Assembly: GCA_024762925.1 (NCBI GenBank)
Contig: JANTGM010000025.1
Coordinates: 1-61,857, forward strand
From: Kofleriaceae bacterium
GTDB lineage: Bacteria > Myxococcota_A > Polyangia > Haliangiales > Haliangiaceae
Direction of reading: 5' to 3'
Length of the DNA stretch: 61,857 nt
Part shown: positions 41,968 to 50,433 of the stretch, one piece after another
How positions within the stretch are numbered: position 1 is the first letter of the stretch
How the letters are laid out: each line of letters begins with the position of its first letter
Notes under the pieces: generated by a model
The model's input: the letters and a program-made list of their open reading frames with translations, nothing else
What the model was told of the DNA's origin: nothing
Databases searched by the model: none
Program-made: the position numbers and the translations under genes

Positions 41968-42903
41968 CTAGAGGAAGTTGATGATGAGAGTTGCTTCGGT
42001 TTTTGTGTCCAGCTTCTGTGCTTCTGGGGTGTAACCAGGAGCGAATGGTGAGCTGAACGATGGAAGTGGCGATGGAACGTTGTCGTATCGCGCGCCGAAC
42101 CCAAAACGGAAGCTGATGTCTTCGAAGAGCTTTGTGGTCAACGCGAGCTGCGTGTTTACGCGAGCATCTTCAAACGCTCCAACGGGATCCATGGGACGTG
42201 TTGGAACATCGAATTCGTTGACGTTGAAGAGCGCTTCAACAGAAGCATCGAAGCCCGAGTCCTTGGTTAGCTTGCTCTCATAACCAGCAAACGCGCGAAG
42301 CGAGTGGTTGGACCAGCCATCACCCGTTACGGGTTTTTCGTAGGAGTAGTCATAACCGGCCTCAGTGACCAGGCTGTGCTTGTCGTTCTTAAATGCTGTT
42401 CGGCTGTAACCGAGTTGGCCGCCACCGGTAAACTCCTTACCAGCAGGTTTGTTTGTGAGTCCTTGCAGGCTGATGTAGAGAGCATCAGCGTCGGAGAGAA
42501 AGCGATCGTAGCGAGCTTTGCCTTCCAGCATTCGTGCTGTTGTCTGGCTGAGTCGCTCGTACTCGTTTGCATCAATATCGCCAGAACTATCTGCATCATC
42601 GGCGATGAAGAGGCTTGAGCGAGCAAACGCGCCACCAACATCAAGTTCGAACTTGTTCTTACCTGCTTTGCGAGAAGCCTTTGCTCCAGCAGAGAGCGTC
42701 GTAGTTCGAGCGTTGCCGGTGGTGAGAATGAGTCCAGCGAGTGCTCCCGCTTTCCACTCAGCCTCCTTGGGTTGCTTTTTTATCTCCGCAAGCTCTTCAT
42801 CGGTGGCATTGGTAAACTTCGGATCCTGCGCCTCGGCAACGCCAGCGGACGCGAGGAGAATGGCGGCAGAGAATAGGGATAGACGGGAAAATGCTGTAAT
42901 CAA
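41968..42903 (-). CDS. DUF481 outer-membrane protein (YdiY-like)
   Basis: The 311-residue product has a signal peptide (SAAILLASAGVAEAQ) and a DUF481 barrel starting WKAGALAGLILTTGNARTTT, with repeated long beta-strands (KFELDVGGAFARSS, FTGGGQLGYSRTAF, FRFGFGARYDNVPSPLPSF) and a hydrophobic C-terminal strand (ATLIINFL) as expected for assembly by BAM. The function of the family is unknown; E. coli YdiY is acid-induced. The TTG start at 42903 is preceded by AAGGAGC six bases away. It lies nine bases upstream of the OmpA/TSP3 gene, so the two barrels are co-expressed. Confidence 0.85.
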   Translation of the reverse strand: MITAFSRLSLFSAAILLASAGVAEAQDPKFTNATDEELAEIKKQPKEAEWKAGALAGLILTTGNARTTTLSAGAKASRKAGKNKFELDVGGAFARSSLFIADDADSSGDIDANEYERLSQTTARMLEGKARYDRFLSDADALYISLQGLTNKPAGKEFTGGGQLGYSRTAFKNDKHSLVTEAGYDYSYEKPVTGDGWSNHSLRAFAGYESKLTKDSGFDASVEALFNVNEFDVPTRPMDPVGAFEDARVNTQLALTTKLFEDISFRFGFGARYDNVPSPLPSFSSPFAPGYTPEAQKLDTKTEATLIINFL

Positions 42904-42998
42904 AATACGCTCCTTACGGCTTGTGTTTTAGGTGTGGCTACATTGACGCAAACGCCCGGGTAAAGGCTGGAAGCGACTTGGGTATACTTTGGGTATGA

Positions 42999-43013
42999 CC
43001 ATGCAACGCATGG
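42999..43013. promoter_or_regulatory. Palindrome upstream of the DUF481 operon
   Basis: CCATGCAACGCATGG is a perfect inverted repeat with six-base arms and a three-base centre, about 95 bases upstream of the DUF481 start. A GGGTATACTTTGGGTAT direct repeat lies just before it. It could be an operator for the DUF481-OmpA operon; this is a guess from shape and position. Confidence 0.35.
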
Positions 43014-43026
43014 GAACTAATACCGT

Positions 43027-45102
43027 TTAGTTGAGAAGATCTACATCCCATTGGTACGAAATGCTTGCGCGAATTCGTCCGTTGGCACCCGCAAAGGCGA
43101 AAGAGTCAGCATCAAGCCGCAGAGCGCCCGGTCCAATCGTGCGTTCCATGCCAACGCCTGCCGCCATGCCAATCGCCGTGGTTTCGGCTATCTCGGGATC
43201 GTTGTTGTGCCACAGGGTTGGGCCGACTCGGCCACGAAGAAAGAAGCTTGCACCGATGGGTTGTCGCCACGCAAAGAGCAGTTGATTGCTGGCGAAGAGG
43301 TAGGGCTCAGCAGCAGCTGCTCCTCGCCGTGCGATGTTTACCTCTGCCTCCACTTCGAATCGTCCAGAGACTTCGAAGCTTGCACGGGCGCCGAGAAATG
43401 GCGCGTTGCCGGGCTCTGGGCCCTCGTCTTCAAGGTTGGACAAATACTCGCCAGCGACCACGCCAATCGCCACACGAGGCTGGCTTTCCGGCTTCGAGGG
43501 CTGTGGCACCACCGCCTGGATGTTCAGTGTAACGGTGCTGAGTAGGAACTCTCCCAAGTCGGTCGAACGAAAGATGCGTATCGCCGAGTTCTTGCTGCTT
43601 GCAGAAGTGGCATGGGCGACAAGACGAATTCCCTCTGGCCCTATGCTCACGACTTCCGCTCGAACTCCCGGATCCGCCTCAAGGCGAAGCTGTGCGGCGG
43701 GAGGTAGGGGGGGGCTGCTGTGCAAGAGCAGCTCTGAGTCTTGGCCTTCCGTGAGAATTGCCGCTTCGCCCTGTTCTCCTGGCCACGCGATAACGGAACC
43801 GCGAATCTCAAGACTCAGGGGGGCGCTTTGAGTTCCGTCCTTCCTTGTGCAGGTAACTGTGACAGGACCAGCCTTGAAGAGCGCCAGTGTTGGAGTCGGT
43901 GGTGCATCGCTCCCTGTACATGTCATGCCGTCGGGAGCCAGCAGCTGTGAGCCCTGGGCTAGTTGTGCTTCTTGCTCTCCATCAAGCGGCTTGTGGTCAA
44001 GAAGCGCAATCTCGATTGGCTGCCGAGGTGAGGGCGCGCTCTCAAGCCCCTTGTCGTCGATTGTGGCGACACTCACGTAGTAGCGACCTGGCTTGAGCCC
44101 CTGGGCCTCGAACGAGGTTACATCTTTGGTTACTTCGAATGCTGCAACAACAATGCGAACATTTGGGTCGGTAGCAACCTCGACGCGGTATCGCTCCGCC
44201 TGCGCAACGGGTTTCCAGCTTCCCTTCAGAACAACTCCGGTGCTCGCCAACGCGACATGCAGTTCGGCAGTCTTGCGTAATTCGGGAGCTGGGGGCAAAT
44301 CAACGGGCGTCGCGGGAGCCTTTCCGGCTTCGACCCAGGTGCCCTTCCCAGCTGCGACTCGAACGGCAAAGCCACGCCTCTTGCCGCGTTTGTTTGCCTG
44401 CCGAACTGCCACCGAGCCGCCTTCGTGGTTGGACACCGTAGAGCGCTTCGTTTGGCGTGAGGCGGTGATCACCGTAGAGCCGCTCTCAAGTTCCATGGAA
44501 GAGGACTCGGTCTCAACAAGGAGTTTGCTCTCCAGGGCTGCCAATCTGCTGCGTAAGCTTCCTGTCTCAAGCTCAGCGCGGACGAGTTTGCGTTTACCAT
44601 CAGAGGCCGATGGTCCATAGATGACCACCACGGTGTCATCGCGAAGGGAGAGGACCGACTGATCTCGAAAGACCAACACCGCGGTAGATTTTTTGTGGGA
44701 CCAGACGCGCCACGAGCGAAAGATGTCCATGCCCTTTGCTGCCTTGCCCCAAATCGTCTCAGCAGCCTTGCGGTACTCGACGTTGCCGATGCGCGACTCC
44801 AAGATTGCATCGGGGGTTCGGTTCACCCTGGGCAGCCGCAGAATCGTTCCGGGCTTGAGGTGGTGAGGGAGCGGCCCAAGGTCGTTGTACTTGTGGATCG
44901 TGCGATAGCCCTTGCGAGAGCCAAGCTCTCGGTTTGCGATGCCTGCACAGCTGTCCCCAGCTTTCACAACGTAGTCATAGAGTGTCACATCCGAATCGGC
45001 TTTCGGCGCAGGCTGCGCGTACGCATGGGAGCCAAGCAGTGCTGCGTGTAGCAATAACACTGGAACCCAGAGACTACGGATTTGATGCTTCATAGCTGTC
45101 AC
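43027..45102 (-). CDS. LysM + FecR-domain envelope protein with C-terminal barrel
   Basis: The 691-residue product has a signal peptide (LLLHAALLGSHAYAQ), a LysM-type peptidoglycan-binding segment (YVVKAGDSCAGIANRELG, LKPGTILRLPRV) at about 40-95, and a FecR-like region (AVLVFRDQSVLSLRDDTVVV, AELETGSLRSRL, GSVAVRQANKRG) at about 140-265. Fibronectin-like sequence follows (YRVEVATDPNVRI, PGRYYVSVATIDDKG), with a C-terminal part that reads as a beta-barrel (FEVEAEVNIARRG, FFLRGRVGPTLW, RIRASISYQWDVDL). It probably spans cell wall and outer membrane. It starts at GTG 45102 with AAGGAG, five bases after the kinase stop, as the last gene of the kinase-cyclase operon. Confidence 0.82.
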   Translation of the reverse strand: MTAMKHQIRSLWVPVLLLHAALLGSHAYAQPAPKADSDVTLYDYVVKAGDSCAGIANRELGSRKGYRTIHKYNDLGPLPHHLKPGTILRLPRVNRTPDAILESRIGNVEYRKAAETIWGKAAKGMDIFRSWRVWSHKKSTAVLVFRDQSVLSLRDDTVVVIYGPSASDGKRKLVRAELETGSLRSRLAALESKLLVETESSSMELESGSTVITASRQTKRSTVSNHEGGSVAVRQANKRGKRRGFAVRVAAGKGTWVEAGKAPATPVDLPPAPELRKTAELHVALASTGVVLKGSWKPVAQAERYRVEVATDPNVRIVVAAFEVTKDVTSFEAQGLKPGRYYVSVATIDDKGLESAPSPRQPIEIALLDHKPLDGEQEAQLAQGSQLLAPDGMTCTGSDAPPTPTLALFKAGPVTVTCTRKDGTQSAPLSLEIRGSVIAWPGEQGEAAILTEGQDSELLLHSSPPLPPAAQLRLEADPGVRAEVVSIGPEGIRLVAHATSASSKNSAIRIFRSTDLGEFLLSTVTLNIQAVVPQPSKPESQPRVAIGVVAGEYLSNLEDEGPEPGNAPFLGARASFEVSGRFEVEAEVNIARRGAAAAEPYLFASNQLLFAWRQPIGASFFLRGRVGPTLWHNNDPEIAETTAIGMAAGVGMERTIGPGALRLDADSFAFAGANGRIRASISYQWDVDLLN

Positions 45103-45107
45103 GGAGC

Positions 45108-46415
45108 CTACTCCTTGATACTGCGAGAGTGAATTCGAATGGCACGCCTGAGTTTCGTGATCAGGCTGTCAGCACTGACCGGTTTCGTCACTACCTCAGC
45201 GATTCCCATGCGCAGCAGGAGAGAGACGCGTTTCATATCACCGGCGTTAGCGTCTGCGATCACGAGAGGATGCTCCTTGCACACCTCAAGGAGCTTGTCG
45301 TTGGAGAGTCCCAAGCAGATGACGCACAGCGATTGCGAATACTCTGATTCATCAGCAATCGCAAATCCAGAAGCTTGCAGCGACATGAGAACCTCTGTGG
45401 GTGCACTGCCCTGGATTGCTACTAGCCCTGATGATCCTTCAGGCAGCTTTGCGTCATCAACCGATTCTTTCATGGACTCGGTAGGACTGCTGGTGCTTCC
45501 TGGCATCGCGCGTTCATCGCGATATGGTCTTGTGGTTCGCCGATTGTGGCGACGGCGGCCTCCTCCTGCCGCAACTTCTTCCAGCCGATCGCAGATTTGT
45601 TGCATGGTGGGGCGCGCACTCGGTGTTTTTCCTAGGCACCTTCGCACAAGTTCACAGAAGATAGGCGAGAGGGTAGGGCGATACGAGCGAAGTTCTGGAA
45701 TCGGCGCGTACAGGTGGTGTGCGGCTACTTCACCCAATGCGTCGAGGTCGTAGGGAGTGGTTCCCGCAGCAAGTTCGAAGAGAACACAACCAAGTGCATA
45801 GACGTCAGATGCCGCAACCGGATCCTTGCCTCGGAGTTGCTCGGGCGCCATATATCTGGGAGTTCCACCAATCGACCCATCGACCGTGAGCCTGGGCATA
45901 ATTCCTGTCACAGCAGAAGAACTCTGAACAGCCATTCCAAAGTCGATGACCTTGCAAGTGATGGGATCGCGGGCCACGAGAAAGATGTTCTCGGGCTTAA
46001 GATCGCGATGCACGAGGTCTTTCGCATGTGCCGCAGCGAGCCCCGCCGCCACTTGGCCCATTATTGCGAGCAACTCGGTCTCTTCCAGTGGGCCCTTCTC
46101 CCGAAGGTATTCCGCCAGGTCGTTACCCTCAAGATACTCCATCACCAAATAGAGGTTTTCGCCGTCGCGTCCAAAGTCGTAGGTTTGCACCAAGTGCTCG
46201 TGACTCAGTTGCGCCCCGATACGTGCCTCCCGAAGAAATCGCTGGTCGGCGTCAGCCCGGCGGCTCAACTGGGCGTGGAGCAACTTGATCGCAACGTCCC
46301 GATCGAGCCGTGTGTCTCGCGCTCGAAACACCTTCCCCATGCCGCCCTCGCCAATCAGCGCACCAAGCGTGTACCGAGCCCCGATAAGCCGATTGGGTTG
46401 CTTCACTTCGCTCAT
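45108..46415 (-). CDS. Ser/Thr kinase with degenerate receiver-like tail
   Basis: The 435-residue, soluble product has a complete kinase domain (GEGGMGKVFRARD, Lys44 in VAIKLL, LVHRDLKPENIFL, KVIDFGMAV, YMAPEQLRGKD). After a basic and Ser-rich linker, residues about 325-435 look like a response-regulator receiver without the phosphorylatable Asp: the strand that should end in Asp reads SLCVICLGLS, while the KP of the last active-site loop is kept (EVVTKPVSADSLITKLRRAI). Its ATG overlaps the cyclase stop by four bases. The tail may dock the kinase to a partner rather than accept phosphate. Confidence 0.88.
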   Translation of the reverse strand: MSEVKQPNRLIGARYTLGALIGEGGMGKVFRARDTRLDRDVAIKLLHAQLSRRADADQRFLREARIGAQLSHEHLVQTYDFGRDGENLYLVMEYLEGNDLAEYLREKGPLEETELLAIMGQVAAGLAAAHAKDLVHRDLKPENIFLVARDPITCKVIDFGMAVQSSSAVTGIMPRLTVDGSIGGTPRYMAPEQLRGKDPVAASDVYALGCVLFELAAGTTPYDLDALGEVAAHHLYAPIPELRSYRPTLSPIFCELVRRCLGKTPSARPTMQQICDRLEEVAAGGGRRRHNRRTTRPYRDERAMPGSTSSPTESMKESVDDAKLPEGSSGLVAIQGSAPTEVLMSLQASGFAIADESEYSQSLCVICLGLSNDKLLEVCKEHPLVIADANAGDMKRVSLLLRMGIAEVVTKPVSADSLITKLRRAIRIHSRSIKE

Positions 46416-48199
46416 ACGACAACCTCAAAGAGCTCGACGGCCGCGCGGCGACCAACAACATGCCGGCTGCCCAAAGGCACATAGTCAAACAGGTCACCGG
46501 CAGCCTCTTTGGTCGCTTGCGTGATGAGTACCTGCTGAGGACGCGCAATGGTTTCCAGGCGTGCAGCAACGTTCACACAGTCTCCGATGGCAGTGTACTC
46601 CATGCGCTCTTTCGAACCAAAGTTGCCGACCACGGCTTCCCCTGTATTCACACCAATTGCCAAGCGAATCTCAATCCCATACTTCTGCTTCCAACCCGCG
46701 TTGCCCACGTCGAGCCATCGCATCATGTCTTCGGCTGCCCGCAGTGCAAGCTCTGCATGGTTCTCGATCGGGTTTGGTGCGCCCCAAAATGCCATCACCG
46801 AGTCGCCGATAAATTTGTCCACAGTTCCCCCGTGACGAAAGATGATTTCGGTGAGGATGGTGAAGAGATCGTTCAGAAGATTTACGACTTGATCAGCCGA
46901 GTGGGTTTCGGCCAGGGGGGTGAAGCCAACGACGTCGGCAAAGAGCACGGTGACTTGGCAGCGGTCCCCACCAAGCCGAAGCTCTTGTTGCTGCTCGACA
47001 ATGCTATCGACGAGCTCGTGGGGCAAGTAGCGTCCTAGGTCACTTCGAATTCGCTCCTCCTTCCGAATTCGTAAATCACTTGCTTCAAGCTCGACAGCAG
47101 CCGAACTGAGGGCTTGGCCAAGAACGCTCAGCTCATCACGTGTGTGAACGGTAACCCGCTTGTCGAAACGGCGATTTGCGAGGTCTCCCGCAAATGACAC
47201 GAGCATCTGCAACGGAGCAGAGATTCTTCGCGCCATGAACACGGCAATCGTGAGCGCGATGAGGCTTGCAACGCCAACCACAAGCCACAGAATTAGTCGG
47301 ATTTGCGCGAGCGAGCGGTAGGCAACATCCCTGGGGATTTCTGCGACAACAGCCCAAGGTACGCTCTCTAGGGAACGAATCGCTCCCAACATGGAACGGT
47401 CGGAACTTGACGTTTCTCCGAAGACGAGGACATTGTGCTTGAACGTCTGTGGGTCAACGCCTGAGAGGATGCCCAAGTTGTCTCGATCCATCGTGGTGCC
47501 ACGGCTCTCAATCTGTGAGTCTGCGAGCACACGCAAGCTTGGATCGACGATAAAGAGGGAGTGTCCGCGCCCAAGTCGCTCATGACCAATGCTCTCAAGT
47601 TCACTCTGCAACTGGTCGAGGTCGAAGTAGCTTGCCAGATACCACTGAGCATTTGTTGCGGTTGCCCGGGCGATCAGAAGAACTCGTAGGGTCCCGTCTG
47701 TTGACGAAGCGAAAACGTCCCCCACGGCTACGCTTGAGTCCGAAACGCGAAGCTGGTCATCTTGGGACAGAGTCTCCGGAAACTCCACCTTGTGCTCACC
47801 AGCACCCACAGCAGCAATCGTATCGATTCGCGCCCCCGCTTGATCATAGACCGCAATGGCTTCAAGACGCCCACCGCCGACCAAGGCACGCATGAGCGCC
47901 AAGCGCTGCTCAAGGCTCTGCGACGAATCCATGAGTGCCGCTGCTGCGATGGAGAGTTCGTCCTGGTCCCGGCGCAGACCTTCTTCCGCCTGCCGAACAA
48001 TGTGGTGCAGCACTGAGTAGAGCAGGTCCTTGTTGGCTTCCGAGAGCGCCTTCTTGTTGACGTTCATCGAGACCAGACCAACGATGGCGACTGGAATGAG
48101 CGCGAGAGATACCGCCAACACAGTAAGCTTGAGTCGAAACGAGAAGCGCGCCCTGTGAGGTTTCGCAGCCTCCTCCATCGCCCGGGTGGAGTCACTCAC
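46412..48199 (-). CDS. Membrane class III adenylate/guanylate cyclase with sensor and HAMP
   Basis: The 595-residue product has TM1 at about 21-44, an extracytoplasmic Cache-like sensor at about 50-298, TM2 at about 302-322, HAMP at 323-375 and a class III cyclase domain at 410-570. Metal Asp422 lies in LFADVVGFT and Asp466 in FIGDSVMAFWG; Lys462 and Asp540 are the adenine-specifying pair; Asn543 and Arg547 in NVAARLE stabilise the transition state. All are present, so an active adenylate cyclase is predicted. The gene overlaps both flanking kinase genes by four bases, so the three are translationally coupled. Confidence 0.92.
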   Translation of the reverse strand: MSDSTRAMEEAAKPHRARFSFRLKLTVLAVSLALIPVAIVGLVSMNVNKKALSEANKDLLYSVLHHIVRQAEEGLRRDQDELSIAAAALMDSSQSLEQRLALMRALVGGGRLEAIAVYDQAGARIDTIAAVGAGEHKVEFPETLSQDDQLRVSDSSVAVGDVFASSTDGTLRVLLIARATATNAQWYLASYFDLDQLQSELESIGHERLGRGHSLFIVDPSLRVLADSQIESRGTTMDRDNLGILSGVDPQTFKHNVLVFGETSSSDRSMLGAIRSLESVPWAVVAEIPRDVAYRSLAQIRLILWLVVGVASLIALTIAVFMARRISAPLQMLVSFAGDLANRRFDKRVTVHTRDELSVLGQALSSAAVELEASDLRIRKEERIRSDLGRYLPHELVDSIVEQQQELRLGGDRCQVTVLFADVVGFTPLAETHSADQVVNLLNDLFTILTEIIFRHGGTVDKFIGDSVMAFWGAPNPIENHAELALRAAEDMMRWLDVGNAGWKQKYGIEIRLAIGVNTGEAVVGNFGSKERMEYTAIGDCVNVAARLETIARPQQVLITQATKEAAGDLFDYVPLGSRHVVGRRAAVELFEVVV

Positions 48200-49461
48200 G
48201 ACGTGCTCCGGCTAGCTCTCGAAGGTCGCGTCACCACTCGTAGCAGGCTGCGATGAAGGCCTTTGGCTGGCGTGTCTTTCGAGATGGCGAACCGGATTCC
48301 GCTCTCGATGAGGGCGGGAATTGAGATGTCAGATGCATTTTCCGTCCACGCAACTCGCCCTAGGGATCCTGTTGTTGATTTCTCATTCACATTCTCGAGG
48401 GCAATGATCTCCAGATCTGGCGCGAGATCTGCCGATGCAATGTGAGCGCCTGCGTCTGCGAGTTTTTCTGACAGCCAGCTGGGCAGGGGGCCTTCGGCGG
48501 AAAACGAAAGCAACCGCTCTGCGTTGTCGTCCTCGACGACTTGGCCTGCCTCGACCATCCGATCATTTCTTGAGGATTGCGGAGAGCGGTCCGCAAAGGT
48601 GGCTGTCGCCATAGGATTGTTCTGCACCAGTTCTTGAAACCGCCTGTGCGCCTCAGAGGCGGTTGGTCGCTCGCCGGGTTCCTTCGCCAGCATGCTGTCG
48701 ACCAACTCCGTGAATTCCACGGGTAGCTCTGGTTGCCGCTCTCGGAGCGGAATCGCAGGAACGTACATGTGCTTACTGAGAAGTTCTCCTAGTGTTCCCT
48801 CAAAGGGCGGCACTCCACACGCAACTTCATAGAGCACGCAGCCTGCAGAATAGACATCTGTCTCAATGTGGATGTCACCACCCTTGGCCTGCTCTGGTGA
48901 GAGATACATCGGAGTTCCACTGAGAACCTGAGCATCGGTGAGCCGCCCCAAACTCGCGTTCTTGCCATCACCGGTTCCGAGAAATGCGAGTCCGAAGTCC
49001 ACGAGCCGAACTCGGTCGATGCGTTCCTTTGAGCCGCCAACGAAGATGTTTCCGGGTTTCACATCGCGATGAACAATGCTCAGAGCATGCGTCTGGGCCA
49101 GCGCCTCAAGCAAGTGAAGTCCCAAGGTGAGCGCAATCGAAGCAGGCGGCTGGGGCATTTCCTTGAGAAATGTGCGGAGGCTGGGATCGGTGACAAGCTC
49201 CATCACCAAGAAGCAGTGCTTCCCATCATCGCCAAAATCGTACATCGGTACCGCGACAGAATCGCCGAGAAGGGCTGCGAGGCGGGCCTCACGCCAGATT
49301 CGGCTCTTTTCTGTATCGCTCTGGGGCCCGAGGAGTTTCACGGCGACCGCGCGAGAAAGCACCACGTCCCAAGCGGACCAAACCTCTGCAGAACTCCCCG
49401 AGCCAACCACGGCATCTAGGCGGTATCGCCCGGCGACCAGCGCAGCGAGTTGCTGAGACAT
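48196..49461 (-). CDS. Ser/Thr kinase with degenerate receiver-like tail (operon leader)
   Basis: The 421-residue product from ATG 49461 (MSQQLAALVAGRYRLDAVV) has a complete kinase domain: GSGSSAEVWSA, Lys42 in AVAVKLL, SIVHRDVKPGNIFV, RLVDFGLAFL, YLSPEQAKGG. The last 110 residues (DLEIIALENVNEK, IPALIESGIRFAISKD, GLHRSLLRVV) resemble a receiver fold lacking the acceptor Asp, as in the kinase two genes downstream. The frame stays open to 50280, but that stretch is antisense to the FHA gene and is not protein-like. It is the first gene of the four-gene operon and diverges from the FHA regulator, so the intergenic region of 40-60 bases is shared. Confidence 0.88.
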   Translation of the reverse strand: MSQQLAALVAGRYRLDAVVGSGSSAEVWSAWDVVLSRAVAVKLLGPQSDTEKSRIWREARLAALLGDSVAVPMYDFGDDGKHCFLVMELVTDPSLRTFLKEMPQPPASIALTLGLHLLEALAQTHALSIVHRDVKPGNIFVGGSKERIDRVRLVDFGLAFLGTGDGKNASLGRLTDAQVLSGTPMYLSPEQAKGGDIHIETDVYSAGCVLYEVACGVPPFEGTLGELLSKHMYVPAIPLRERQPELPVEFTELVDSMLAKEPGERPTASEAHRRFQELVQNNPMATATFADRSPQSSRNDRMVEAGQVVEDDNAERLLSFSAEGPLPSWLSEKLADAGAHIASADLAPDLEIIALENVNEKSTTGSLGRVAWTENASDISIPALIESGIRFAISKDTPAKGLHRSLLRVVTRPSRASRSTS

Positions 49462-49500
49462 CGCGGGACTATAGCCCCACGACTTCTCCTCGGTACACCC

Positions 49501-50406
49501 ATGGAGTACGCTCTCGCTATGCGCAATTGCGGAATTTGCAGTGCTTCGGTGAGCGACGAAGCAAACCTCTGCACGAAGTGCGCAGACGCGCTTAGCAAAC
49601 CCCCAGGATTTTGCGCGGAGCAGTTGTTGAGCACGGCGCTCAAGCCAACGGAGGCAGCTCTTGTCGACTGCTGGGGCCGCGTGCATTTCCTCGAAGAGAT
49701 GACACCGATAGGCCGCCGCCCTGTTGCTCGTGGCACGGCAATCCTTGAGGCTTCGGTCTCTCGCAACCATGCGGAGATTTCGCGCGATGAATCTGGGACT
49801 TGGATTCTGCGTGACACAGGAAGCAGCAACGGCACCAAGCTGGGGGACAAAGTGCTCACCGAGCCAACGCCGCTTACCGATGCATGCATGCTCACATTCG
49901 GCGGGGTTGGCCTGTACTTCTTGCCCGACGTGAGTGGTCTCATCTCCAATCAGGTCGTGGCTTCGACTGTGACGGTTCGCCCGGAGGACTTGCAACTCAC
50001 TACACCAGAAGATGAACCGGTACTGCCCGAAGAAGCAACATTTGCGGGCTTTCCGAAGATCGAGACTCAGATGTTTCGATCGTCGGCTGGCGGTTCTGGA
50101 CTCTTGGATATGAACGGCATCCGAGTGCAGCTTACGAGTTCCCAGTTCGAGCTCGTTGAGCTGTTGGTGGCTCAAATGCGTGCCGATGCGGGCTTGCCAA
50201 TCGAAGTCCGTGGCTTCGTGCCATCGGCCACGTTGGTTTCTAGCGTTACTTGGGATTCTCCCTATCCGACTGACAATCATCTCAAGCAGCTCATTCGACG
50301 AGTTCGCAAAATGTTAGAGAGCGCGGAACTCGGGAATCTCATCGAGTCGCGGCGTGGCTTTGGATATCGCTTGCGTTGTCTACCGATCGAAGTCGCCGAG
50401 AGCTAA
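49501..50406 (+). CDS. Zinc ribbon - FHA - winged-helix transcription regulator
   Basis: The product has a short zinc ribbon (Cys10, Cys13, Cys24, Cys27), an FHA domain at about 62-145 with the phospho-Thr contacts IGRRPVARG, VSRNHAEIS and GSSNGTKLG, a linker, and a C-terminal OmpR-type winged helix (about 195-312) with VQLTSSQFELVELLVAQM and the recognition-helix/wing block DNHLKQLIRRVRKMLES and IESRRGFGYRLR. It should bind DNA and read phosphorylated partners, most likely the kinases encoded divergently. Starts at 49501 or 49519 (MRNCGIC, with GGAG upstream) are possible. The 3' end is convergent with the MscS gene. Confidence 0.88.
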   Translation: MEYALAMRNCGICSASVSDEANLCTKCADALSKPPGFCAEQLLSTALKPTEAALVDCWGRVHFLEEMTPIGRRPVARGTAILEASVSRNHAEISRDESGTWILRDTGSSNGTKLGDKVLTEPTPLTDACMLTFGGVGLYFLPDVSGLISNQVVASTVTVRPEDLQLTTPEDEPVLPEEATFAGFPKIETQMFRSSAGGSGLLDMNGIRVQLTSSQFELVELLVAQMRADAGLPIEVRGFVPSATLVSSVTWDSPYPTDNHLKQLIRRVRKMLESAELGNLIESRRGFGYRLRCLPIEVAES

Positions 50407-50433
50407 TCCCCCGGCAACTCGGTCGCGGCGACG

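Noticed and set aside
49462-50280. Extension of the operon-leading kinase to 694 residues on the minus strand
   Set aside because: The extra 273 codons are antisense to the FHA-winged-helix gene, have no recognisable domain and an odd Arg/Ser-rich composition; the kinase fold begins right after ATG 49461.
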